Assembly (NCBI GenBank): GCA_022842255.1
Contig: JALHPW010000055.1
Span: 1 to 13,472 of the forward strand
Length of the DNA stretch: 13,472 nucleotides
From: Saprospiraceae bacterium
GTDB taxonomy: Bacteria > Bacteroidota > Bacteroidia > Chitinophagales > Saprospiraceae
Reading direction: 5' to 3'
Within the stretch, counting starts at the first letter, position 1. Each line of letters starts with the position of its first letter. Of this stretch, positions 7,666 through 13,472 are shown piece after piece. The notes beneath the pieces are model-generated. The model was not told the DNA's origin. It ran no database searches and saw only the letters and a program-made list of their open reading frames with translations. The position numbers were made by a program, and so were the translations under genes.

Positions 7666-7765
7666 CGATTTACGATTTGGGAATTACGATTTACGATTTG
7701 TGCGCTCCCATGGCCTTTCAAGCTGGCGCACAAATCGTAAATCGTAATTCCCAAATCGTAAATCG
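7666..7765. repeat. Heptad inverted-repeat element 2 (CGATTTR type), perfect 40-bp palindrome arms
   Basis: 7666-7705 and 7726-7765 are perfect reverse complements (40 of 40 bases) around a 20-base spacer. The left arm reads as five heptads: cgattta, cgatttg, ggaatta, cgattta, cgatttg, then tgcgc next to the spacer. The odd heptad ggaatta is mirrored exactly in the right arm. The element begins at the base after the stop of the plus-strand regulator (7665) and ends at the base before the stop of the minus-strand regulator (7766), so it is the entire 100-base convergent gap. Transcripts from either side would end in a very stable hairpin, so a bidirectional terminator or 3'-end stabiliser role is likely. 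There is no strong T-run. Confidence 0.95.
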
Positions 7766-8482
7766 CTAGTGCCTTTTCTGTACAAATCGCATCAATTCCT
7801 CCAAATTGGCTTCGCCAACTGGTATTTCCCATTGGCCAATCCGGAGTTCCCGGTTGCGGATGGATTCGATGCGGCTTAGGTTGGCGATGAACGATTTGTG
7901 TACCCGCATAAAGTCACCGCCTGGTAGTTTTTCCTCAATGCCTTTTAAGGTAGATTTGGTGAGCACTGGTTTGTTGGTCCCAACTAGATAAATTTTCACA
8001 TAATCTTTCATCCCTTCAATGTGGGTGATGTCGGGCACCTTGATTTTAACCAGGGAATACTCCACGTTTACAAAGAAAAAATCAGGTGTTTCATCGTGGG
8101 GTGCTGGTGAAGCAAATCCTACTTTTTGCTTGATTTCCAAGGCTTTATAGGCTGCTTTGACAAAGCGTTCCAGCGGAACGGGTTTCATCAGATAGTCTAC
8201 CACATCCAGATCGTAGCTCTCAACGGCATAGTTGGAATAGGCCGTTACAAAAATCACCATGGGTTTATTGGGCAAGGTTTCCAGAAACTTAGTGCCCAAC
8301 ATTCCCGGCATCTGAATGTCTAAAAACATCAGGTCCACAGACTGTCTTTGAAGCACTTCCATCGCCTCAAAGGCATTTTTGCAAGTGCCCACCAATTCCA
8401 AAAAAGGTACTTGCCGGATGTTGTCTTCCAACATCTTACGGGCAAGGCTTTCGTCGTCTATGGCTAGGCAGCTGAGTTTCAT
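7766..8482 (-). CDS. LytTR-type response regulator, partner of the adjacent kinase
   Basis: The 238-residue regulator pairs a receiver domain (about 1-120) with a LytTR domain (about 130-235). Receiver residues are Asp9-Asp10, phospho-acceptor Asp55 in FLDIQMP, Thr80 in VTAY and Lys100 in LMKP. The LytTR half shows FFFVNVEYSLVKI, ITHIEGMKDYVKI and FMRVHKSFIANL. It starts two bases after the kinase stop, so the two are translated from one transcript and surely form a cognate pair. It is clearly similar to the convergent regulator at 6931-7665 along its whole length; shared strings include DLMFLDIQMP and LERF, which suggests an old duplication. Its stop codon abuts the perfect inverted repeat. 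The genes it controls cannot be told from the sequence. Confidence 0.93.
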   Translation of the reverse strand: MKLSCLAIDDESLARKMLEDNIRQVPFLELVGTCKNAFEAMEVLQRQSVDLMFLDIQMPGMLGTKFLETLPNKPMVIFVTAYSNYAVESYDLDVVDYLMKPVPLERFVKAAYKALEIKQKVGFASPAPHDETPDFFFVNVEYSLVKIKVPDITHIEGMKDYVKIYLVGTNKPVLTKSTLKGIEEKLPGGDFMRVHKSFIANLSRIESIRNRELRIGQWEIPVGEANLEELMRFVQKRH

Positions 8483-8484
8483 GT

Positions 8485-9513
8485 CTATTGAAATGCGATA
8501 TTCAAACTGGCAACAAACCAGCCGTCTTTTTCCTGAATGTCCAATTGGTGCGCTTTTGGGTAAAGCAATTCCAAACGCCTGCGCACATTCTGAAGTCCAA
8601 TTCCAGAATTGTCGTCCTTGTCCGCAGCAGCTTCCAGGGTAATTTTGTTCCGAACGACAAATAACAGGCTTTTCGACGTAATATTCAGTGCAATATCTAT
8701 CACTGGCGATGCTACCAGGCCTACCCCGTGTTTGAATGCGTTTTCCACAAACGGAATCAAGAGCATGGGTTCAATGACCTGATCGGTGGCCACCCCATCT
8801 TCTTGTAAGCGAATTTCAACATCCTCCTCAAAGCGGATTTTTTGGAGTTCCACGTAGTTTTTCAAATAGCCTATTTCCTTTTCCAGCGGGATTTGTTTGT
8901 CCGTGCTCTCGTAAAGCATATACCGCATCAGCGCAGAAAGTTGGAGGGTGACGGGTTCTGCTTTTGCCGATTTGGAGCGGATGAGGTAGACGATGCTGTT
9001 GAGGATATTGAAAATAAAATGCGGACTGATTTGAGAACGAAGGAAGGAAAGCTCCGATTTCAAACGCTCCTGCTGCTCTTCCTGTCGGTTTTTTTCCTCC
9101 CCAAGCGTGTGCCGCACCAGGGCGTATCCAAGTCCAAGCGTCGCCGCAAAAAATACCTGGACCATGCCACGAAACATGTGGAAAAGCGGACCCTTATGGT
9201 CTGGAAAAAGCAACCAGTTTTTCATAAACCCTTGAACAACAATAAATAACAACGCCAAGCCCAGCACGGTGAACAAATATGTTTTCACCCGTTGTCGTTG
9301 CAACATCTTAGGGCCCAACCATTCTCCAACTATGAAAAACAGGAGCACGTTGGTCAGGGAAGCCGGCAGAATTTTGATAAACATTTCCCGATGCTTCACA
9401 TCGTCGTCATCCAACATCAGGAAAGGCAAAGCCAGCCAAATCCCCCAAAAAGAGAGCAGAAACAAACGCCGAATGATTGGCTCGGCAAGTTTCCCTTTTC
9501 CAAACATGAACAT
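8485..9513 (-). CDS. LytS/YehU-type membrane sensor histidine kinase
   Basis: A 342-residue kinase with four predicted membrane helices (about 15-35, 48-68, 75-97, 112-134) and almost no extracytoplasmic domain. A charged coiled-coil-like linker follows (138-155), then the His_kinase (PF06580) motif FLRSQISPHFIFNILNSI with phospho-acceptor His165. The HATPase region has the N-box PFVENAFKHG (Asn258) and G-box DDNSGIGLQNVRRRL. The frame runs open another 78 codons upstream, through the heptad repeat, to an ATG at 9747. That extension is repeat-encoded and has no family character. I prefer the ATG at 9513 (or 9507), which lies just before the first helix and 20 bases after a TACCTTTG promoter box. 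It is the first gene of a two-gene operon with the LytTR regulator. The stimulus is unknown; sensing within the membrane is likely. Confidence 0.92.
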   Translation of the reverse strand: MFMFGKGKLAEPIIRRLFLLSFWGIWLALPFLMLDDDDVKHREMFIKILPASLTNVLLFFIVGEWLGPKMLQRQRVKTYLFTVLGLALLFIVVQGFMKNWLLFPDHKGPLFHMFRGMVQVFFAATLGLGYALVRHTLGEEKNRQEEQQERLKSELSFLRSQISPHFIFNILNSIVYLIRSKSAKAEPVTLQLSALMRYMLYESTDKQIPLEKEIGYLKNYVELQKIRFEEDVEIRLQEDGVATDQVIEPMLLIPFVENAFKHGVGLVASPVIDIALNITSKSLLFVVRNKITLEAAADKDDNSGIGLQNVRRRLELLYPKAHQLDIQEKDGWFVASLNIAFQ

Positions 9514-9532
9514 AGCTGTACAGAATTTGAAA

Positions 9533-9540
9533 CAAAGGTA
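9533..9540 (-). promoter_or_regulatory. -7 promoter box (TACCTTTG, minus strand) for the kinase/regulator operon
   Basis: Read on the minus strand, this is TACCTTTG, identical to the thioredoxin gene's box. It would place the transcript start near 9527 and give a leader of only about 15 bases to the ATG at 9513. That supports the short form of the kinase. No clear -33 TTTG is seen at the normal spacing. Confidence 0.5.
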
Positions 9541-9590
9541 AGTCCATACCAAATGCTCCCTGTTCAGACGACGACCAACCCGGCAAATGT

Positions 9591-9815
9591 GGAGACGGTG
9601 CACGGTGGACGGTATACGGTGGACGGTACACGGTACACGGTGCATGGCATATGGTGAACGGTTTATGAGTACACGGTTTACGGTGCACGGTTGGCGGCCC
9701 TTGGTGAACCGTATACCGTAGTCCAGCGTGTACCGTATACCCTGCATCGTGTACCGTGCACCGTGTACCGCCCACCGTGTACCGTGTACCGTGTACCGTC
9801 CACCGTACCGTCTCC
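9591..9815. repeat. Heptad inverted-repeat element 3 (CGGTACA type), about 14 heptads per arm
   Basis: This element occupies most of the 363-base gene-free gap (9514-9876) between the divergent kinase operon and haem-binding gene. The left arm, 9596-9694, reads as 14 successive units of the form cggtNNa (cggtgca, cggtgga, cggtata, cggtaca and variants; one unit is 8 bases). The right arm, 9709-9806, is 14 units of the reverse-complement heptad (gtaccgt, gcaccgt, ccaccgt and variants). The outer ends ggagacggt (9591-9599) and accgtctcc (9807-9815) are exact inverted repeats, and the innermost acggtt/aaccgt close on a 14-base loop. The arms pair imperfectly, unlike element 2. No target-site duplication flanks it. 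Outside it the gap holds the promoter boxes and no other feature seen. Confidence 0.93.
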
Positions 9816-9864
9816 AAAATCCGGCCTTTCATCTACACTTCGGTATTACCAAATTTCCTTTTTG

Positions 9865-9872
9865 TTCCTTTG
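9865..9872 (+). promoter_or_regulatory. Weak candidate -7 box (TTCCTTTG) next to the haem-binding gene start
   Basis: TTCCTTTG differs by one base from TAnnTTTG and is followed by C. It lies only four bases before the ATG at 9877, so if real the transcript would be leaderless or nearly so. Chance occurrence in a T-rich stretch is quite possible. Confidence 0.25.
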
Positions 9873-9876
9873 CTGC

Positions 9877-10371
9877 ATGAAAAAATACGTCCGTCCCCTG
9901 CTTTATGGCCTTTTGGCCCTGCTCGTATTGGCTCAGTTGTATCGGCCCGAGCGCAACCTCTCGAACATACAAACGAATCACGTCTCCACCAAATACCCGG
10001 TCCCAAATGAGGTAGAAGCTATTCTAAAGCCGGCTTGTTATGATTGCCACAGCAATCTGACCGTTTATCCCTGGTATGCCGAGTTTCAACCCATAGCCTC
10101 CTGGCTGGCTGGCCACGTGAACGAGGGCAAACGGAAACTCAACCTTTCGGAATTCACCAACCGCAAAATTGCCGTGCAAAACCACAAGTTTGAGGAAATC
10201 ATCGAAATGGTGAAAGAAGGTGAAATGCCCCTCAAATCCTATACCTGGACCCACGGCGACGCCAAACTGAGCCAGCAACAACAACAAATCCTGGTAGCTT
10301 GGGCACAAGCCAATATGGACTCCTTGGCAGCACAGTACCCTGCCGACAGCCTGGTTTTGCGTCGAAAGTAA
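9877..10371 (+). CDS. Haem-binding-domain protein with one CxxCH motif
   Basis: A 164-residue protein with an N-terminal membrane helix or uncleaved signal anchor (about residues 7-22) and a periplasmic domain of the Haem_bd type (PF14376-like). It carries a single cytochrome-c-type haem site CYDCH (Cys54, Cys57, His58) within KPACYDCHSNLTVYPWYAEF. Further on, GEMPLKSYTW offers Met117 as a possible distal ligand. The family is common in Bacteroidota; its electron partner is not established. The frame extends back to a TTG at 9691 inside the heptad repeat, but the ATG at 9877 directly precedes the membrane helix and is the better start. It is followed after 29 bases by the outer-membrane barrel gene, so the two are probably co-transcribed. 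Confidence 0.9.
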   Translation: MKKYVRPLLYGLLALLVLAQLYRPERNLSNIQTNHVSTKYPVPNEVEAILKPACYDCHSNLTVYPWYAEFQPIASWLAGHVNEGKRKLNLSEFTNRKIAVQNHKFEEIIEMVKEGEMPLKSYTWTHGDAKLSQQQQQILVAWAQANMDSLAAQYPADSLVLRRK

Positions 10372-10400
10372 AAGAAGAATTTTCTAATCAAATAATACAC

Positions 10401-13097
10401 ATGCAACAACTTACTTCCCCCTGCCTACCCAGAGCCTTATTTAGCGCCATGGTCTTGGCGTTATTGCCCTTGTCCCTTTTTGCCCAAATTCCACAGGGTG
10501 GCATTGGCGGCAGGCCGGGTGCCGGAATGAATCCGGCTCAGATGAATATTGGTCGTTTTTACGGCAAAGTACTGGACGAAGCCACGGGAGAACCGCTTCC
10601 CTATGCCTCCGTGCAGTTGATCGGGATGCAATTCGACACCGTGAGCAGAAAAATGAAAGAGACCATGATTGCAGGTCAATTGACCCGCGAAAATGGGGAA
10701 TTCAGCTTGGAAAAACTGCCCGTTCGCGGGGAATTTACGCTGAAAATCAATTACTTAAGCTACGCCTCCTACGAACAAAAGGTCTCTTTTGGTATTCCCG
10801 GAGGCAAACCCGGAAATGGCGGAAGGCCCAATGGCGGCAACATGGGCGCTATGGCTGGGGCGGTAGAAAAAGACCTGGGCAACATCAAACTGGGCGCTTC
10901 CACCCAACTTTTGAAAGAAGTGGAAGTACTTGGCGAGGCTAGCAAGGTCACCCTCGCTTTGGATAAAAAGGTGTATCGTGTAGACAAAGACAACGTGGCC
11001 GCAGGTGGTACCGCAGAGGATGCCCTGAAAAACGTGCCATCACTCAATGTGGACATTGATGGAAACCTGACCATGCGCAACGCCGCGCCACAGATTTTTG
11101 TGGATGGACGACCCACCAACCTCACGCTCGACCAAATTCCAGCAGATGCCATTGACAACGTGGAAGTTATAACCAACCCTTCGGCTAAGTACGACGCTTC
11201 TGGTGGCGGTGCGGGCATCGTGAATATCGTGCTGAAAAAGGAACGCCGGATTGGGTACAACGGTTCGGTGCGGGCTGGCATCGATATGCGCGGCCGGGCC
11301 AACCTCGGCGGTGATTTCAATGCCCGCGAAGGAAATATCAACGTCTTTTTGGGCGGCAACCTCAATCAGCGTCGTTCGCTGAGCTCTGGGGCCACCGACC
11401 GTTATAATTACCCTTTTGTAGGACAAGAATACCGCCCTGTGACGAATATTTTCCAAAGCACCGACGCGGAAAACAATGGGTTTTTCATGACGGGCCGCGC
11501 TGGGATGGACTGGTTCATCAACAATCGAAACACCCTTTCCGTGAGCGGCAACTTGCACGGCGGCGAGATGAACAACGCCGATTTGATTGATATTCATACA
11601 GATTCGCTCACCTTTGGAAATATTTTCGGCAGCAGCGACGCCCTGCGTGAATCGGACACCAAACGGATGTTCCGCAATTTCGGAAGCCAGGTGTCTTTCA
11701 AGCACCTGTTCCCAAAAGAAGGCAAGGAGTGGACCGCAGATGCCAACCTCAACGGCAGTCGCTCGGAAAACGAAGGCTTTTTCAGTACGGACTACCTCAA
11801 CTCCCCTACCCTTACCTCGCGTCAAAAACAGACGGGTAAGGGAAGTAACGAGTTTTTCACTTTCCAGACAGATTTTGTGAATCCGCTGGGCAATGGACTC
11901 AAAATGGAATTGGGTGCGCGTATGGCCATCCGTAATTTCCGTAGTGAAAACGCCAATTTCCAGGATTCTCTGGCCGATGGACAGTTTTTCCGCGTGCCGG
12001 GTTTTGCAGACCAATACAAGTTCAACGACCAGGTGTATGCCGGATACGGTACTTTTAGCCAGTCGTTTAAAAAATGGGGGTATCAGGTGGGTTTGCGCGC
12101 CGAAAGTTCGCAGTACACCGGCACCCTAATCGACACAGACTCCACCTTCAATGTGGATTTCCCGCTACAACTTTTCCCAAGTGTATTCCTAACCTACAAG
12201 CTTAACGAGGAAGACCAGCTTCAGCTGAGTTACACGCGCCGTATCAATCGGCCAGGGTTCTTCCAGCTCATTCCGTTCCCTGATTTTTCCGACTCCCTCA
12301 ATCTCTCACGCGGCAATCCGAACCTGGTTCCGGAGTTCAACAACAGCCTGGAACTCAATTACCAAAATGTGTTCAGCAAGGGCCACAACCTGCTTGTGTC
12401 GGCGTATTACAAACGTTCCACCAACCTGCTCACAAGGTACTTATACCAAGAGTACGACCCCGCCATTTACCGAGATACCGTAATCATTTCTACGTATCAA
12501 AACGCCAATTCCAGCCAGGCGTACGGCATGGAATTCACGGTTAAAAACAATTTTTGGAAAATCCTGGAACTGACCACCAACCTGAACATGTATCAATCCA
12601 TCGTGGATGCAACCAACGTGCAGGAAGGACTTAAAAATGAGCAGTTTACCTATTTTATCAAGGAAAATGTGAGCGTGAAACTGCCCAAAAACTTTACCGT
12701 TCAATTGAATGGCTCCTACCAAAGTCGCACGGCGTTCGATACCGGCAGCAGCAGTGGAGGTAGTGGCCGTGGCGGGCATGGCGGCGGCGGTAGCTGGGGC
12801 GGCCCAACCAGCACTGCCCAAGGCTACACCATTCCGGTATGGTATGTGGATTTTTCCATCCGCAAAGACCTCTGGAAGCGCACGGGCAGCATCACCCTTA
12901 GCGTACAGGACATTTTCCGTTCGCGTCGTACGGGATCGTTCACGGAATCGGACTATTTCTCGCAGGAAACCTGGCGCCGCCGCGACCCGCAGTTGGTGCG
13001 CTTGAATTTCTCCTATCGTTTTGGGAAATTCGATGTGTCTCTGTTCCGCCGGAAAAACACCCGAACGGAAACGGAAGGCATGGAAGGTGGGTTTTAA
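10401..13097 (+). CDS. Outer-membrane beta-barrel protein, TonB-receptor-like (carboxypeptidase-regulatory + plug + OMP_b-brl_3-type barrel)
   Basis: An 898-residue outer-membrane protein. A signal peptide ends at SLFAQ (about residue 28). A Gly/Met-rich linker follows, then a carboxypeptidase-regulatory-like domain from GRFYGKVLDEATGEPLPYAS (about 50-130) and a second Gly-rich linker. A plug domain (about 174-282) includes DALKNVPSLNVDIDGNL, FVDGRP and KYDASGGGAGIVNIVLKK. The remainder is a large beta-barrel ending in aromatic strands (RLNFSYRFG). A Gly/Ser/His-rich loop lies near residues 781-810. This layout is that of Bacteroidota outer_membrane_beta-barrel (PF14905-type) proteins, relatives of TonB-dependent receptors. 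The substrate is unknown, and no SusD-like partner is seen. An open TTG start at 10299 overlaps the preceding gene and is rejected in favour of the ATG at 10401, which begins the signal peptide. It is likely co-transcribed with the haem-binding gene. Confidence 0.9.
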   Translation: MQQLTSPCLPRALFSAMVLALLPLSLFAQIPQGGIGGRPGAGMNPAQMNIGRFYGKVLDEATGEPLPYASVQLIGMQFDTVSRKMKETMIAGQLTRENGEFSLEKLPVRGEFTLKINYLSYASYEQKVSFGIPGGKPGNGGRPNGGNMGAMAGAVEKDLGNIKLGASTQLLKEVEVLGEASKVTLALDKKVYRVDKDNVAAGGTAEDALKNVPSLNVDIDGNLTMRNAAPQIFVDGRPTNLTLDQIPADAIDNVEVITNPSAKYDASGGGAGIVNIVLKKERRIGYNGSVRAGIDMRGRANLGGDFNAREGNINVFLGGNLNQRRSLSSGATDRYNYPFVGQEYRPVTNIFQSTDAENNGFFMTGRAGMDWFINNRNTLSVSGNLHGGEMNNADLIDIHTDSLTFGNIFGSSDALRESDTKRMFRNFGSQVSFKHLFPKEGKEWTADANLNGSRSENEGFFSTDYLNSPTLTSRQKQTGKGSNEFFTFQTDFVNPLGNGLKMELGARMAIRNFRSENANFQDSLADGQFFRVPGFADQYKFNDQVYAGYGTFSQSFKKWGYQVGLRAESSQYTGTLIDTDSTFNVDFPLQLFPSVFLTYKLNEEDQLQLSYTRRINRPGFFQLIPFPDFSDSLNLSRGNPNLVPEFNNSLELNYQNVFSKGHNLLVSAYYKRSTNLLTRYLYQEYDPAIYRDTVIISTYQNANSSQAYGMEFTVKNNFWKILELTTNLNMYQSIVDATNVQEGLKNEQFTYFIKENVSVKLPKNFTVQLNGSYQSRTAFDTGSSSGGSGRGGHGGGGSWGGPTSTAQGYTIPVWYVDFSIRKDLWKRTGSITLSVQDIFRSRRTGSFTESDYFSQETWRRRDPQLVRLNFSYRFGKFDVSLFRRKNTRTETEGMEGGF

Positions 13098-13121
13098 TGA
13101 ATCAAACTTATCGGTGGAAAA

Positions 13122-13154
13122 AGCGAGGCGGTGACTTGGAGTCACCGCCTCGCT
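13122..13154. terminator. Bidirectional terminator hairpin between convergent genes
   Basis: agcgaggcggtgact (13122-13136) is a perfect 15-base reverse complement of 13140-13154 around a 3-base loop. On the minus strand the stem is followed by TTTT, fitting termination of the minus-strand gene ending at 13178. On the plus strand no T-run follows, but the stem would still protect the 3' end of the barrel mRNA. Confidence 0.85.
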
Positions 13155-13177
13155 ACACACGCTCCTATTAATTCCAG

Positions 13178-13472
13178 TTATTCTTTTATAAACTTCCCAA
13201 CGTACACCTCCCCCGAAGCCGAAATAGCTGTTGCAACATACAGTCCGCTGACCAAATCCGCGATGTCCAAGGGTTTGTGTGAAACAAGTGTTTCGCTCCG
13301 CACCTCGCGGCCCAAGAGGTCGGTAAGTACGACCCTGTAACTATTTGATTCAGCAGGAAATTGCAGCGAAATTTGCCCATTATTGGCAGGATTGGGATAA
13401 ATTTGGAGCGGCAGGGCCTGTCCAGCAACAGGAGACTGGGTCGGGGAGGTCTCAGGGGAAAGTTTGACCACC
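13178..13472 (-). CDS. C-terminal end of a T9SS-secreted protein (type A sorting domain), 5' part outside the window
   Basis: The last 97 or so residues of a larger protein whose frame runs off the window edge; the GTG at the edge is not a believable start. The visible part carries the type IX secretion C-terminal sorting domain: ALPLQIYPNPANNGQISLQF, then VVLTDLLGREV, LVSGLYVATA and the closing VYVGKFIKE. Such domains direct proteins across the outer membrane through the Por/Gld system, where they are cleaved and the cargo is released or attached to the surface. A Pro/Thr/Ser-rich linker precedes it. The enzymatic or adhesive part lies outside the window, so the role is unknown. It is convergent with the barrel gene across the hairpin at 13122-13154. 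Confidence 0.88.
   Translation of the reverse strand, partial: VVKLSPETSPTQSPVAGQALPLQIYPNPANNGQISLQFPAESNSYRVVLTDLLGREVRSETLVSHKPLDIADLVSGLYVATAISASGEVYVGKFIKE

Noticed and set aside
9591..9815. CRISPR array or MITE
   Set aside because: There are no unique spacers between repeats, which rules out CRISPR. The terminal ends are inverted, but no target-site duplication is seen and no transposase is present, so a MITE is not supported.
9407..9832. Minus-strand frame giving a Tyr-Thr-Val-His repeat peptide across element 3
   Set aside because: The 21-base peptide period is three times seven bases, as expected from translating heptads in any stop-free frame, and it overlaps the kinase gene in the wrong frame.
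10299..10400. Upstream TTG extension of the barrel gene by 34 codons
   Set aside because: It overlaps the haem-binding gene, and the signal peptide begins at the ATG at 10401.
11040..12014. 324-codon open frame on the minus strand inside the beta-barrel gene
   Set aside because: It is antisense to a well-supported coding region. Its translation shows no signal peptide, domain or motif, so it is a by-product of codon bias on the other strand.
12441..13160. 239-codon open frame on the minus strand over the barrel gene end and the terminator hairpin
   Set aside because: Its start lies beyond the terminator hairpin and its body is antisense to conserved barrel strands; the Ala/Thr-rich middle mirrors the Gly/Ser loop.

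Overview
The window looks like chromosomal DNA of a Bacteroidota bacterium with a GC content near 50 percent. The clues are a DUF2723 membrane protein, LytS/LytTR two-component proteins, a carboxypeptidase-regulatory/plug/OMP_b-brl_3-type outer-membrane protein, a type IX secretion (T9SS) C-terminal sorting domain, TAnnTTTG-type -7 promoter boxes, and the lack of purine-rich ribosome binding sites before most starts. The style suggests the Saprospiria (Haliscomenobacter-like), but that is an inference that sequence reading alone cannot prove. No transposase, integrase, phage gene, CRISPR array, tRNA or rRNA was seen.

Layout. Positions 1-596 hold the 3' part of a rhomboid-family intramembrane protease. 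Position 752-1069 is a thioredoxin with its own promoter and a strong intrinsic terminator. Position 1274-4330 is a large DUF2723 membrane protein related to the TMEM260 O-mannosyltransferase family. It is followed by a repeat-filled gap and an OsmC-type peroxiredoxin (4457-4900). Position 4980-5825 is a secreted, probably outer-membrane, protein of unknown role, and 6025-6807 is a TIGR00266/AIM24 protein. Position 6931-7665 is a LytTR response regulator. It faces a second, paralogous LytTR regulator (7766-8482, minus) that forms an operon with a LytS-type histidine kinase (8485-9513, minus). Divergent from the kinase, a CxxCH haem-binding-domain protein (9877-10371) and an 898-residue outer-membrane beta-barrel protein (10401-13097) form a likely two-gene unit. 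The window ends in the 3' end of a T9SS-sorted protein on the minus strand (13178-13472).

The most unusual feature is a set of three intergenic elements (4333-4446, 7666-7765, 9591-9815). They share one architecture but not one sequence: a left arm of tandem heptanucleotides, a short spacer, and a right arm of the reverse-complement heptanucleotides. Each uses its own heptad (about TGGTTAY, CGATTTR and CGGTACA, all roughly of the form YGRT+3). In the first two, variant heptads are mirrored in both arms. The second is a perfect 40-bp inverted repeat that fills, to the base, the gap between two convergent stop codons. The third has about 14 heptads per arm and lies between two divergent transcription units.

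How the genes fit together: the central part is a signalling cluster (one kinase, two LytTR regulators). It is flanked by redox or stress genes (thioredoxin, OsmC) and envelope genes (rhomboid, DUF2723, outer-membrane proteins, T9SS cargo). Apart from the kinase/regulator pair and the haem-binding/barrel pair, most genes appear to be transcribed separately.
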